Positions 44,349-53,085 of a DNA stretch of 64,000 nt are shown here, one piece after another; the stretch's first letter is position 1, and each line of letters opens with the position of its first letter. A program made the translations under genes and the position numbers. The notes below the pieces were generated by a model. The model made no database searches and had not been told where the DNA came from. It saw nothing but the letters and a program-made list of their open reading frames with translations. Source of the stretch: Novosphingobium nitrogenifigens DSM 19370 (GTDB lineage: Bacteria > Pseudomonadota > Alphaproteobacteria > Sphingomonadales > Sphingomonadaceae); NCBI RefSeq assembly GCF_000192575.1, contig NZ_GL876933.1:525796-589795 (forward strand), in the 5' to 3' direction.

Positions 44349-45013
44349 GTGCGCCCGGAATCATCGCGGGGCGGAAACGCATCAGCCCAGGTTTCATCGG
44401 GTTCGGGCGGACGAATCGAATGGCGCAGCAGGGCGAGGTAATCGCCTTGCGGCAATTCCACGGTTCCGAGCGATTCGAGGTGCGGCGTCGAGAACTGGCA
44501 GTCGAGCAATTCTCCCCCGCCCATGCGCAAGGCTGCGACCAGCCATGCCAGAGCCACTTTCGAGGCATCGCTGACCCGGCTGAACATCGATTCGCCGCAA
44601 AAGACCCGTGCAAAGCCGACGCCGTAGAGGCCGCCGACCAGCCTTTCCTCGCCATCGGCATCAGTTATCCACGTCTCGATCGAATGGGCCGCGCCCAGGC
44701 GGTGCAATTCACGGTAACTTTCGCGGATGCGGGCGCTGATCCAGCTTTGTTCGGCATCGGGACGTGGCGCAGCGCAATGGTCGATCACCGCGTCGAAGGC
44801 CGTGTTGCAGGTCACGCGAAAGCGTCCCCGGCGCAAGGTGCGCGCCAGGGAATGGGACAAGTGGAACCGGTTAAGCGGCAGAATTGCGCGGATTTTCGGC
44901 TCGACCCAATAGATTTCGGGATCGTCCCGGCTGTCGGCCATGGGAAAGATCCCGGCGCGATAGGCCCTGAGCAAAAGTTCGGGCGGAATGATCTGGGGTT
45001 CTTCTCGGGCCAT
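44171..45013 (-). CDS. aat: Leucyl/phenylalanyl-tRNA--protein transferase
   Basis: The 280-residue enzyme adds Leu or Phe to N-terminal Lys/Arg substrates for ClpS/ClpAP degradation (N-degron pathway). Family segments are LLLRAYRAGIFPMADSRDD, IYWVEPKIRAILPL, GRFRVTCNTAFDAVI, QSWISARIRESYRELHRLG, GLYGVGFARVFCGESMFS and LLDCQFSTPHLESLG. Catalysis-linked sequence ends about residue 220. The remaining low-complexity tail of about 60 residues exists only because the frame stays open antisense to the DUF2155 tail. The ribosome binding site is weak; the strong GGGGAG upstream is better spaced for an out-of-frame ATG at 45030. Confidence 0.9.
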   Translation of the reverse strand: MAREEPQIIPPELLLRAYRAGIFPMADSRDDPEIYWVEPKIRAILPLNRFHLSHSLARTLRRGRFRVTCNTAFDAVIDHCAAPRPDAEQSWISARIRESYRELHRLGAAHSIETWITDADGEERLVGGLYGVGFARVFCGESMFSRVSDASKVALAWLVAALRMGGGELLDCQFSTPHLESLGTVELPQGDYLALLRHSIRPPEPDETWADAFPPRDDSGRTYSGGVSSAGASSSVALAGAGSLLPLGFAALVDAAAEDAATGPSSSPGNFIAQSLTQTS

Positions 45014-45105
45014 GACGTGTTGATTTTCATGATCTCCCCGGTTGCATCCCTCTCGTCAACCCACTATGGCGCAGCCTCGCCACCGCGATCCGTCGCCGTG
45101 GATGC

Positions 45106-45181
45106 AGGAGTGTAGCTCAGTTGGTAGAGCATCGGTCTCCAAAACCGAGGGCCGTGGGTTCGAGTCCCCCCACTCCTGCCA
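45106..45181 (+). tRNA. trpT: tRNA-Trp (anticodon CCA)
   Basis: A 76-base cloverleaf with acceptor AGGAGTG/CACTCCT, D-arm AGCTCAGTTGGTAGAGC and anticodon loop CTCCAAA, giving CCA. The T-arm is GTGGGTTCGAGTCCCCC, the discriminator is G and the CCA end is encoded. It lies upstream of secE-nusG, a conserved arrangement. Confidence 0.97.
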
Positions 45182-45196
45182 TTTTCCGTTGACCCC

Positions 45197-45904
45197 ATGA
45201 AATCTCGTCCGGAATCGCTGACGCAGGCTTCCGAATGGGAGCCGTCTGGCCCGGACGGAGACGCTCTCGTCGAAACGACGGCGGCGCGCGTTTTGCGTGT
45301 CGCGATGGTCGCTTTCGCGCGGGATGGCTATGCCGGGGCGACGACGCGCCAGATCGCGTCGGCAGCCGGAGTCACGCTGCCGGTCATCGCCTATCACTTC
45401 GGCAACAAGGACGGACTGCACCGCGCCTGTGCCCGCGACATCGTCGAGCAGTATCGTCGGCGCCTGCTGCCCCTCGTCGTCACGGCGCGCGCGACGGCGG
45501 ACGACGGTACGCTGTCGGTCGCCGAGGCGCGACTGTGGCTGGAACGGATCCTCTCTGCATTGGTGCTGGCGATCACGGCGGACGCCGACCAGCGTCTGTC
45601 GACCGATTTCGTCTTGCGCGAAATGAGCGAGCAGGGGCCGGGCTATGACCTCCTGTTCGAACAGCTCTGGCGTCCGGGGCTGGTGCTTGTCGCCGATCTC
45701 GTGGCGATCGCGCGGGGGCGAAAGGCGGCGCAGGAGGGTGATTCGCTTGGTGCGACCATGCTGCTCGCCTCGTTGACGGCCTTTACCCGGCAGGAGCCGG
45801 TGACGCGCGCCTACCTCGGCTGGGACGGTCTGTCGCATGATCGGCGGGAGCAAATCACCGGCAGTATCCTTGCCATGCTCGACGGATTGCTCGCCCGGAC
45901 CTGA
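45197..45904 (+). CDS. TetR-family transcriptional regulator
   Basis: The 235-residue regulator has a TetR helix-turn-helix (about 28-75): RVLRVAMVAFARDGYAGATT, RQIASAAGVTLPVIAYHFGNKDGLH. The C-terminal ligand domain resembles the CerR/DUF1956 type (FVLREMSEQGPGYDLLFEQL). It begins 15 bases after the tRNA-Trp 3' end with no recognisable ribosome binding site, so translation may be leaderless or start-codon-driven after tRNA processing. It sits between tRNA-Trp and secE, where many relatives have none. The target is unknown; the secE-nusG operon is the nearest candidate. Confidence 0.87.
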   Translation: MKSRPESLTQASEWEPSGPDGDALVETTAARVLRVAMVAFARDGYAGATTRQIASAAGVTLPVIAYHFGNKDGLHRACARDIVEQYRRRLLPLVVTARATADDGTLSVAEARLWLERILSALVLAITADADQRLSTDFVLREMSEQGPGYDLLFEQLWRPGLVLVADLVAIARGRKAAQEGDSLGATMLLASLTAFTRQEPVTRAYLGWDGLSHDRREQITGSILAMLDGLLART

Positions 45905-45996
45905 GGGGCATTGAAGGCAGGGCCCCACTTGCCTTTTGCGCAGGGGCCGCTTATCTGGCGGACATCTCCCGCACAATGGAGCTTTCATCTGCCCCT

Positions 45997-46012
45997 CCCG
46001 GACTTGTCCGGG
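45997..46012. repeat. CTTG-loop hairpin upstream of secE
   Basis: CCCGGA-CTTG-TCCGGG forms a compact perfect hairpin 55 bases before the secE start. A near copy (CGGGA-CTTG-TCCCG) follows nusG at 46854. No T-run follows. Confidence 0.55.
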
Positions 46013-46067
46013 GCGGCGATGGCCCCTAGGCGGAAGCCGTGCAAATCCGTTGAAGGCAAGCAAAGCG

Positions 46068-46265
46068 ATGGCCAAGACGAGCCCGAACGAATTCTTCAAT
46101 CAGGTGAAGGCCGAGGCCCGCAAAGTGGTCTGGCCGACTCGCCAGGAAACGACCAGCACCGCGATCTTCGTCGCCTTGATGATGGTGCTTCTCTCGGTGT
46201 TCTTCCTCGGGATCGACAGCCTGTTCGGCTACGTCGTCAAGATTCTGCTCTCGCTCGCCTCCTGA
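46068..46265 (+). CDS. secE: Preprotein translocase subunit SecE
   Basis: The 65-residue single-spanning protein has an amphipathic NQVKAEARKVVWPTRQETTS segment followed by one transmembrane helix (about 34-58). This is the short form usual in bacteria other than enterics. It clamps SecY in the inner membrane. It is 38 bases upstream of nusG, the conserved secE-nusG order. Confidence 0.95.
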   Translation: MAKTSPNEFFNQVKAEARKVVWPTRQETTSTAIFVALMMVLLSVFFLGIDSLFGYVVKILLSLAS

Positions 46266-46303
46266 TCGCGGCGACAGACCTTAAATACATCCAGGAACAG
46301 TCC

Positions 46304-46840
46304 ATGGCTCGTTGGTATATCATCCACGCCTATTCCGGCTTTGAAAACAAGGTCCGCGAAGCGATCATCGCCGAAGCGGAACGCAAGGGTCTGTCCCAGC
46401 TCGTCGAAGCGGTCGAGGTTCCGACCGAAACCGTGACCGAAGTGAAGCGCGGCAAGAAGGTCCAGGTCGAGCGCAAGTTCATGCCCGGCTACGTCCTCGC
46501 CAAGCTGACGATGAACGACGACATCTATCACCTCGTCAAGAACACGGCGAAGGTGACCGGTTTCCTCGGCACCAACAACAAGCCGCAGCCGATCTCCGAA
46601 AAGGAAGCGCAGCGGTATTTTGGTGCGCGCGAACAGGCTGCGTCCGAACCGAGCAATCACATCTCGGTCGATTACGAAATCGGCGATTCGGTCAAGGTCA
46701 ACGCGGGGCCCTTCGCCTCGTTCAACGGCGTGGTCGAGGAACTCGATTTCGAAAAGCAGCGCGTCAAGGTGTCGGTCTCGATCTTCGGACGCGCCACGCC
46801 GGTCGAGCTCAGCTTCGAGGAAGTCGAACTGGTCAAGTAA
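46304..46840 (+). CDS. nusG: Transcription termination/antitermination protein NusG
   Basis: The 178-residue protein has an NGN domain (WYIIHAYSGFENKVREAI, KFMPGYVLAKL, VTGFLG) and a C-terminal KOW domain (IGDSVKVNAGPFASFNGVVE). It binds RNA polymerase at the clamp and links it to Rho or ribosomal S10. ATG 46304 fits the conserved MARWYI start; longer in-frame sequence upstream overlaps secE and is discarded. Confidence 0.96.
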   Translation: MARWYIIHAYSGFENKVREAIIAEAERKGLSQLVEAVEVPTETVTEVKRGKKVQVERKFMPGYVLAKLTMNDDIYHLVKNTAKVTGFLGTNNKPQPISEKEAQRYFGAREQAASEPSNHISVDYEIGDSVKVNAGPFASFNGVVEELDFEKQRVKVSVSIFGRATPVELSFEEVELVK

Positions 46841-46853
46841 GTCGGGGACGGCT

Positions 46854-46867
46854 CGGGACTTGTCCCG
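46854..46867. repeat. CTTG-loop hairpin downstream of nusG
   Basis: CGGGA-CTTG-TCCCG lies 14 bases after the nusG stop codon and matches the loop and inner stem of the hairpin before secE. It may attenuate or process the transcript between nusG and rplK. Confidence 0.5.
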
Positions 46868-47033
46868 GGCCGCGACGGCACTTGCATTTCGGGCGCATGC
46901 TGCTATGCGCGCGCCCTTCGCCCCGTGGTTTTGCCGTGGGGTGATGCCGCTGCGGGAGGCGTCGCCGAAAGGTTGCGCCGCATGACCGCTAACTCTGCGG
47001 GGGAAACCCCAACAGGATGACAAGGAGGCCACC

Positions 47034-47465
47034 ATGGCCAAGAAGATCGAAGGCTATATCAAGCTTCAGATCAATGCCGGCGAAGCAAAGCCCTCGCCGC
47101 CGATCGGTCCCGCGCTGGGTCAGCGCGGTGTGAACATCATGGGTTTCTGCAAGGAATTCAACGCAGCGACTCAGGAAGTCGAAAAGGGCACGCCGCTGCC
47201 GACGGTCATCACCGTCTATGCCGACCGCTCGTTCTCGTTCGTCACCAAGACGCCGCCGGCGACTTACTTCATCAAGAAGGCGATGAACATCAAGTCGGGC
47301 TCGAAGACCCCCGGCAAGGCTTCGGCCGGCACGATCAAGCGTTCGCAGCTTGCCGCCATCGCTGAAGCGAAGATGAAGGATCTCAACGCCAACGACATCG
47401 ATCAGGCGACGAAGATCATCGAAGGTTCCGCCCGCTCGATGGGCGTTCAGGTCGTGGAGGGCTGA
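47034..47465 (+). CDS. rplK: 50S ribosomal protein L11
   Basis: The 143-residue L11 has the Pro-rich N-terminal domain ([31 protein letters not shown]) and the 23S-binding C-terminal domain ([31 protein letters not shown]). It forms the GTPase-associated centre with L10/L12. AAGGAGG precedes the ATG. The 193-base leader after nusG probably holds a promoter or L1 control site, but I cannot identify one with confidence. Confidence 0.97.
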   Translation: MAKKIEGYIKLQINAGEAKPSPPIGPALGQRGVNIMGFCKEFNAATQEVEKGTPLPTVITVYADRSFSFVTKTPPATYFIKKAMNIKSGSKTPGKASAGTIKRSQLAAIAEAKMKDLNANDIDQATKIIEGSARSMGVQVVEG

Positions 47466-47469
47466 TCCC

Positions 47470-48171
47470 ATGGTGAAGCAGACCAAGAAGCAGCAGGCTC
47501 TCACTGCCAAGCTCGGCGACAACCAGAAGCTCTATGGCATCGATGAAGCCATCGCGCTGCTGAAGGATCTCAAGAGCGCCAAGTTCGACGAATCGCTCGA
47601 AGTCGCGATCAACCTCGGCGTCGACCCGCGCCACGCCGACCAGATGGTCCGCGGCATGGTCACTCTGCCCTCGGGCACCGGCAAGGACGTCAAGGTTGCC
47701 GTCTTCGCTCGTGGCGACAAGGCTGAAGCGGCTCTGGCCGCTGGTGCCGATCGCGTCGGCGCGGAAGACCTGCTCGAAGAAATGCAGGGCGGCAACGTCG
47801 ACTACGGTCGCGTCATCGCCACGCCCGACATGATGGGCGTCGTCGGCCGTCTCGGCAAGATCCTGGGCCCCAAGGGCCTGATGCCGAACCCGAAGCTGGG
47901 CACCGTGACCCCGAACGTCGCCGAAGCGATCAAGGCTGCCAAGGGCGGCCAGATCGAATTCCGCGTCGAAAAGGCCGGGATCATCCACGGCGGCATCGGC
48001 AAGCTCTCGTTCTCGAACGAAGCTCTGCGCGCCAACTTCGACGCGTTCGTCGACGCGATCGTCAAGGCCAAGCCGTCGGGCGCCAAGGGCAAGTATGTCC
48101 GCAAGGTCGGCCTGTCGAGCTCGATGGGCCCGGGCATCAAGATCGACGTGGCTCAGGTCCACTCGGCCTGA
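47470..48171 (+). CDS. rplA: 50S ribosomal protein L1
   Basis: The 233-residue two-domain L1 has [69 protein letters not shown] and [19 protein letters not shown]1 forms the E-site stalk and usually represses its own rplK-rplA operon by binding the leader mRNA. It starts 4 bases after the rplK stop codon and is followed by a strong terminator. Confidence 0.97.
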   Translation: MVKQTKKQQALTAKLGDNQKLYGIDEAIALLKDLKSAKFDESLEVAINLGVDPRHADQMVRGMVTLPSGTGKDVKVAVFARGDKAEAALAAGADRVGAEDLLEEMQGGNVDYGRVIATPDMMGVVGRLGKILGPKGLMPNPKLGTVTPNVAEAIKAAKGGQIEFRVEKAGIIHGGIGKLSFSNEALRANFDAFVDAIVKAKPSGAKGKYVRKVGLSSSMGPGIKIDVAQVHSA

Positions 48172-48198
48172 TCTCGCGAGCGATCCGCTCCCAATAGC

Positions 48199-48234
48199 AA
48201 AAAGGGCGGTCGGGATATCCCGGCCGCCCTTTTT
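48199..48234. terminator. Bidirectional intrinsic terminator after rplA
   Basis: An A-run, a stem GGGCGGTCGGG/CCCGGCCGCCC around ATAT, and TTTTT. It serves rplA on the plus strand and the convergent epimerase gene on the minus strand. Confidence 0.9.
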
Positions 48235-48257
48235 GTTTGGGGGAAAGAGGCGCGCGC

Positions 48258-49175
48258 TCAGGCGGGAACGGCAAAGGGCAGCGGCGCGTCCTGCCGCATG
48301 GCGTCGAGAACGGTCGCGAAATCGGTGGTGAAGGCAAAGCCGAGCTCACGCCGGACAAGCGCGGAATCGTAAACCCGGTCGATTGTGCGCGGCAATGTCC
48401 ATCCCCGCGCGGCGAAGAGATCGGGGGCGTCGGGAAAATGGCGCGCAATGACCGCTGCGGCATTGCGCTTGAGCTCGACCGCCTCATCGGGGGAAAAGGG
48501 TGAGGGCGCCGAGACGATATAAGTGGAATAGCCCTGTGGCGCGCGTTCGAGCGCGGCGATGTGGACGGCAACGGCATCCTCGACCGTCAGGCGGCGGTGC
48601 AGGAATTCAAGCGCCTTGAGATTGTCGCCACGGATGAGTGCGATCGCTGGGTCGTCGGTGGGGAAGAACCGGGCAAGGCGCAGTGCGGCGACGGTCATGC
48701 CTCCTTCCGCGAAGAGGCGGGCAAGGTTTTCGGCGGCAAGCTTGGTCACGCCATAGATGTTGCGCGGGGTGAGCGGGCCATGAGTCTCGTCGAGAAAGGC
48801 GGCCGCCTCGGCGCGTCCAGAGGCAAGCGCGGCGTCGATCATCAGCGACGTGCTGGAGGTCAGCACCGCGCGGGTGCAGCCTGCGGCCCGTGCAGCTTCG
48901 AGCACGTTGAGCGTGCCCGTCACATTGACATCGACAAAGGCCCGGGCAGTCGCCTTGCGCAGATCGGGTTGGTGCAGGGCAGCGGTATGGATCACCGCGT
49001 CCGCGCCGAAGGCAAAGACCCGGTCGACCACGCTGCGATTGGCAACAGAGCCGAGCACTTGCGTTTCGGGCCCCGCGACCATGTCGAGGCCTGTCACCCG
49101 ATGGCCCCCGGCGCGCAGCGCGGCGCTCAGCCGTTGCCCCAGCCAACCCGACGATCCGGTAACGATGATGCGCAT
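48258..49175 (-). CDS. NAD-dependent epimerase/dehydratase (extended SDR)
   Basis: The 305-residue protein has the Rossmann motif MRIIVTGSSGWLGQRL, HTAALHQPDL, LTSSTSLMI and the catalytic YGVTKLAAEN (Tyr/Lys), with an SDR substrate domain including LRLARFFPTDDPA. The start ATG 49175 follows GGGAG. It stands alone and convergent with rplA; the substrate (nucleotide sugar or other carbonyl compound) cannot be assigned. Confidence 0.85.
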   Translation of the reverse strand: MRIIVTGSSGWLGQRLSAALRAGGHRVTGLDMVAGPETQVLGSVANRSVVDRVFAFGADAVIHTAALHQPDLRKATARAFVDVNVTGTLNVLEAARAAGCTRAVLTSSTSLMIDAALASGRAEAAAFLDETHGPLTPRNIYGVTKLAAENLARLFAEGGMTVAALRLARFFPTDDPAIALIRGDNLKALEFLHRRLTVEDAVAVHIAALERAPQGYSTYIVSAPSPFSPDEAVELKRNAAAVIARHFPDAPDLFAARGWTLPRTIDRVYDSALVRRELGFAFTTDFATVLDAMRQDAPLPFAVPA

Positions 49176-49276
49176 GGTGTCTCCCGCTGAATCTGAAACC
49201 ATGGCCCATAGGCACCGCTTTTTTCAGCGTCGATTGCGTCTCGGTCGGGTTCGGAGCAAGCGGTTGGGCCGTTCGC

Positions 49277-49864
49277 TCAATGGTGGAGGAGATTGGCCCC
49301 GGTATAGCATTCGCTGACCAGGCTGATCGCTTGGCCGTCGGCACGGCGCAGGATGGCGGTTACGTGGTGAATGGTCCCGGCGGGGCACGGAGCGGGCGGG
49401 GGCATGTCGGTCGGCAACGGCACCCGGTGAAAGTCGAGCGGGGCGACGACTTTGCCGAAAGGCATATGGGTCGTGTCGAGCGTGCGGTTCATGTCCGGCG
49501 TCAGGCGCGCGGGGACATACCAGTTCATCGCATCGGAAAGGACCGTGTCGCCGCACGAGAGCAGGACATGGCGGACGCGCAAGGGTTCCTCGGGGGCAAC
49601 CTCCAGCGCCGCACGGATCGCGGGGGTGAACACCGTTTCGCGGCTGTCGACCTGTCGGGCAAGGATGCGCGCAGGGGCAGCGATGCCTTGTCGCGCGCAC
49701 CATTCCTCCAGCGCGAGCGTCGCGCTTTCATGGCGTCCGAGCGTCGCGCGAAAGGCACGCAGTCGATGCGAGGATGAGGGCGCGCAGCCGGTCAGTCCCA
49801 GTGCGGCGACCGCTGTCAGAGACAGGGTCAGGGCGAGAGGACGTGCGGGCGCGCGCGAGGTCAT
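49277..49864 (-). CDS. Predicted lipoprotein, possibly chorismate-lyase-like fold
   Basis: The 195-residue protein has a lipoprotein signal (LTAVAALGLTGC, Cys about 26). The exported domain contains TVLSDAMNWYVPARLTPDMN, DTTHMPFGKVV and AILRRADGQAISLVSECYTG. The order of these segments, an R/W-V-P strand, a P-F/L-G turn and a late S-E-C-Y strand, is reminiscent of the UbiC/UTRA fold, but I cannot confirm it and do not claim lyase activity. Its start overlaps the stop codon of the CinA-like gene (ATGA), so they form an operon. Confidence 0.65.
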   Translation of the reverse strand: MTSRAPARPLALTLSLTAVAALGLTGCAPSSSHRLRAFRATLGRHESATLALEEWCARQGIAAPARILARQVDSRETVFTPAIRAALEVAPEEPLRVRHVLLSCGDTVLSDAMNWYVPARLTPDMNRTLDTTHMPFGKVVAPLDFHRVPLPTDMPPPAPCPAGTIHHVTAILRRADGQAISLVSECYTGANLLHH

Positions 49865-50622
49865 ATCCCGCCGGGAACCGGTTCGCGGCCGAGAGTGGCC
49901 AGCCCTTCCGACAAGGCACGCGCGCAAGCGCCCAGCAAGTCGGCATCGGTTGCCCGGATGACGAAATTGGCGCCGGTGCGGCCTTCGCGGAAGAAGGGGT
50001 AGCTGCCGATCTGGACTCCGGCGAACGTGGTTTCGGTTTCGCGCAGAAGATCGGCGATCTCGCTTTCCCCGACCCAGCAGCCAATCGTTTCGGAGAGGAG
50101 CGGCAGCCCGCCCTCGAGCTTTCCGGTCAATCCGTCGAGCATTTGCGCGGTGATCGAGGGAACCCCGGCCATCAGGAAAATGTTGCCCGCGCGGATGCCG
50201 GGCGCGCCCGACAGGCGGTTTTCGATGAGGTCGGCGCCTTCGGGAACGCGGGCCATGCGCAGGCGCGCTTCGGTAAGGCCGCCGCGCGTGGTGTAATAGT
50301 CTTCGAGAATGGCGCGGGCGCGCGGATGGACGACGACCGGCACGCCGAGCGCCTCGGCGACCGCATCGACCGTGATGTCGTCATGGGTCGGGCCGATGCC
50401 GCCGGTGGTGAAGAGATAGTCGTTGCGCACACGCAGGGCGTTCACTGCCTCGACGATCGCCTCCATCACGTCGGGCACCACCCGCACTTCGCGCAGGCGA
50501 ATGCCCTGCACGCCGAGCCAGGTCGCGACTTGCGCGATATTCTTGTCCTGCGTGCGGCCAGAGAGGATTTCGTCGCCAATGACGATCAGGGCGGCGGTCC
50601 AGATGCGGGTGCTTTCGGTCAT
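49861..50622 (-). CDS. CinA/MoaB-like molybdopterin-binding domain protein
   Basis: The 253-residue protein starts with the MoCF-type fold: ALIVIGDEILSGRTQDKNIA, VPDVMEAIVEAVNAL, FTTGGIGPTHDDITVDAVAE and LMAGVPSITAQML. It corresponds to the N-terminal half of CinA without the C-terminal NMN-deamidase domain, a common stand-alone form. The molecular function is uncertain, possibly nucleotide pyrophosphatase-like. The start ATG 50622 is chosen by homology; longer frames have no domain. It is translationally coupled to the downstream lipoprotein gene. Confidence 0.87.
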   Translation of the reverse strand: MTESTRIWTAALIVIGDEILSGRTQDKNIAQVATWLGVQGIRLREVRVVPDVMEAIVEAVNALRVRNDYLFTTGGIGPTHDDITVDAVAEALGVPVVVHPRARAILEDYYTTRGGLTEARLRMARVPEGADLIENRLSGAPGIRAGNIFLMAGVPSITAQMLDGLTGKLEGGLPLLSETIGCWVGESEIADLLRETETTFAGVQIGSYPFFREGRTGANFVIRATDADLLGACARALSEGLATLGREPVPGGI

Positions 50623-50713
50623 CGGGGCGAGGGATAAACCAATGGTCTTTGCGTGCAAGCTTCCTCTTGGGTGACTTGCCCAAGGGGGGCTCTCGATCGT
50701 ATGGCCCGACCGC

Positions 50714-51685
50714 ATGATCGTTGCCGCGCGCCGTTATTGCCCCGGGCTTTCCCAACCCGCTGAGCTGGTCGTCGACGGGCTGCCTTCGTCCCCATCGGAT
50801 GAGGGCGCTTTCGACTGGGTCGGACTGGTCGAGCCGGACGCCGAGGAAATGCGCAAGGTCCAGGCACAGTTCGGCCTTCATCCCCTGGCCGTGGAGGATG
50901 CGCTCAACGCGCGTCAGCTGCCCAAGGTCGATATCTATGGCGAGCAGCTTTTCGTGGTCGCGCGTACGGCCGTTCTCGGCCGGAACGAAGAGATCACTTA
51001 TGGCCAGACGGCGTTCTTCCTGGGTGATGATTTCCTCGTCACGGTACGGCTTGAATCAAAGCGAAGCCACGAAGGCGTGCGCCGCATGCTCGAAGGGCGC
51101 AGCGAGCGCCTCGCCGAAGGGCCGGACTACGTTCTGCATGCCGTGCTCGACTTCATCGTCGACGGGTATCAGCCGATCATGGATCAGCTCGACGACATCG
51201 CGATCGCGCTGGAAGAGGCCGCGATCGATGCCTTTCCCGATCAGCTGACGATTCGGCGTATTTTCCGCCTGCGCCGGGTCTTGCGCCGGTTCGAGCGGGT
51301 GGTGGGGCCGATGGTCGACTTGTGCGAGCGGCTGTCGACGCAGAACCTGCCGGGGATTGATCCGGGGACGCGGATCTGGCTGCGCGACGTTCACGACCAC
51401 ATTCGCCGTGTCATGGCCCGCCTCGTCGGCCTGAAGGAAGTGCTGGCCGCGATCGTCGAAACCGCGAGCCTGCTCGAACAGCACCGGCAGGGCGACATGA
51501 CCCGCCAACTGGCCGCATGGGCTGCGATCCTTGCTGTTCCGACCGCGATTGCGGGGATCTACGGCATGAATTTCGATTATATTCCCGAGCTCAAGTGGCA
51601 CTACGGCTACTTCATGGTGCTCGGCGGGATCGCCACCGTGTGCGGCGGGCTCTATGCCCGCTTCCGTCAGATCGGCTGGCTTTAA
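50714..51685 (+). CDS. corA: CorA-family magnesium/divalent cation channel
   Basis: The 323-residue protein has a large cytoplasmic N-terminal domain with AVEDALNARQLPKVDIYGEQ, long stalk helices and two C-terminal transmembrane helices (about 268-287 and 298-316) joined by the signature YGMNF. The pentamer conducts Mg2+ across the inner membrane. The following loop is FDYIPELKWHYGY rather than the common MPE(L/F) form. Its 3' end overlaps the convergent serine hydrolase gene by 4 bases. Confidence 0.92.
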   Translation: MIVAARRYCPGLSQPAELVVDGLPSSPSDEGAFDWVGLVEPDAEEMRKVQAQFGLHPLAVEDALNARQLPKVDIYGEQLFVVARTAVLGRNEEITYGQTAFFLGDDFLVTVRLESKRSHEGVRRMLEGRSERLAEGPDYVLHAVLDFIVDGYQPIMDQLDDIAIALEEAAIDAFPDQLTIRRIFRLRRVLRRFERVVGPMVDLCERLSTQNLPGIDPGTRIWLRDVHDHIRRVMARLVGLKEVLAAIVETASLLEQHRQGDMTRQLAAWAAILAVPTAIAGIYGMNFDYIPELKWHYGYFMVLGGIATVCGGLYARFRQIGWL

Positions 51686-53085
51686 TCCGGACTGACGAGA
51701 AGCTGTTCCCAGCGGCCCTTGTCGCCACGCTCGGCATAAGTGATCACGGTCAGGCTGCGCTTGCCGCAGGTCACGGTGAAATTGCGGTTGACGAAGCCAC
51801 CGCGCAGGCGGGGCTTGTTCTTGGGCGCAAAGCCGGTGCAGGCGCCGAGCGCGGTCAGCGACCGGCGATAGTCGGTGAGCGTCTGCGGCGTGAAATAGCT
51901 GCGCGCGTCGTCGGTGAAGTGGGCCGGATTGAACCGACCGGCGGCGAGTGCGGCGAGTTCGGCGCGGGCATCGTCGGTGCGCGCGCTTTCCCCGGTATTG
52001 GCCTGGACTGCACGGGGCAGGATCACCGCGCCGATCGCTTCGGTCAGAACCGAGGTCGCATCGGAAAAGCCCGCATTGGTCAGGACCACCAGAGCCGCGC
52101 GATCATCAGGCCAGACAGTGTTCTGTGACAGGAAACCGATCGATTCGCCGCCGTGGTCGATCGTCTTGCGCCCGTCGACCTGTCGCACCGACACACCGAG
52201 GCCATAGCCGTTGCTGGTGCCGTCCGAGAGCCGCACCGGGGTTTCCTGTTCGGCCCAGTCGCGCGCGGGCAGGATGCGGCGATCGAGCCGGGCGATGTCC
52301 CACCGGGCGAGGTCGGCGGCGGTCATCGACAGCTCGCCCGCCGCATAGAGCCAGCCGCGCGCGGGCGGTGTTACCTGGCGCACCGGGCCGAGCGCGGCAC
52401 GGGCATAGCCCTTGGGAAAGGCGGGGCCGTTGGTGTCGTCGATGAACAGTGGGTGGATGCCGAGCGGGTGGAACAGGCGTTCGTCGAGCAGTTGCGCAAG
52501 CGGCGCGCCACCGGCCTTTTCGGCAATTCGCCCGGCCACGACATAGCCGGTGTTGGAATATTGCCAGCGACTGCCGGGGTCGTAGTCGAGCGGCTTCTTG
52601 GCCCAGCGGTCGATGATCGCTTCGGGCGTGGTCGGTGTGGCCATGGCCGCAAAGGCATAGTCCTGGGGCCAGTAATCCTGCAGTCCCGAGGTGTGCGAGA
52701 GCAACTGGCGCACGCTCATGTGATCCGCGCCGCTCACTTCGGGCAGCCACTTTGCGACTGTGTCGTCGAGCGAGAGTTTACCCTCGTCGGCGAGTAGAAG
52801 CAGCAACGCGGCGAGGAACTGCTTGGAATTCGACGCGATCTGATAGGGTATGTCGGGGCGCGCGACCGGGAGCGTGTCGGACGCCCGGCCCCAGGCGCGG
52901 GTCATGACCAGTTCGCCCCCGCGCACGACCGCGATCGACACCGACGGAACGCCGGTGCGGGCCAGTGTCTTCGTCACCGCCTCGTCGATCGCCTTCTCCT
53001 CCTGCGCGGTCAGGACTTGCGCGACAGCCGCGAGAGGCTGGGCGACAAGGGCGAGCGCCGCGAAGGAGGACAGCAGGCGTTTCAC
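51682..53085 (-). CDS. Secreted serine hydrolase of the beta-lactamase class C / penicillin-binding-protein-like family
   Basis: The 467-residue protein has a signal peptide (about 1-22, ending AVAQ). The catalytic domain has the nucleophile motif SNSK (SXXK), [13 protein letters not shown], the YSN triad residue in WQYSNTGY and HGGES in place of KTG, typical of esterase or D-peptidase relatives rather than true AmpC. A roughly 120-residue C-terminal domain follows. The substrate is unknown. Its start overlaps the rimO stop codon (ATGA), so it is probably co-transcribed with rimO. Confidence 0.87.
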   Translation of the reverse strand: MKRLLSSFAALALVAQPLAAVAQVLTAQEEKAIDEAVTKTLARTGVPSVSIAVVRGGELVMTRAWGRASDTLPVARPDIPYQIASNSKQFLAALLLLLADEGKLSLDDTVAKWLPEVSGADHMSVRQLLSHTSGLQDYWPQDYAFAAMATPTTPEAIIDRWAKKPLDYDPGSRWQYSNTGYVVAGRIAEKAGGAPLAQLLDERLFHPLGIHPLFIDDTNGPAFPKGYARAALGPVRQVTPPARGWLYAAGELSMTAADLARWDIARLDRRILPARDWAEQETPVRLSDGTSNGYGLGVSVRQVDGRKTIDHGGESIGFLSQNTVWPDDRAALVVLTNAGFSDATSVLTEAIGAVILPRAVQANTGESARTDDARAELAALAAGRFNPAHFTDDARSYFTPQTLTDYRRSLTALGACTGFAPKNKPRLRGGFVNRNFTVTCGKRSLTVITYAERGDKGRWEQLLVSPD

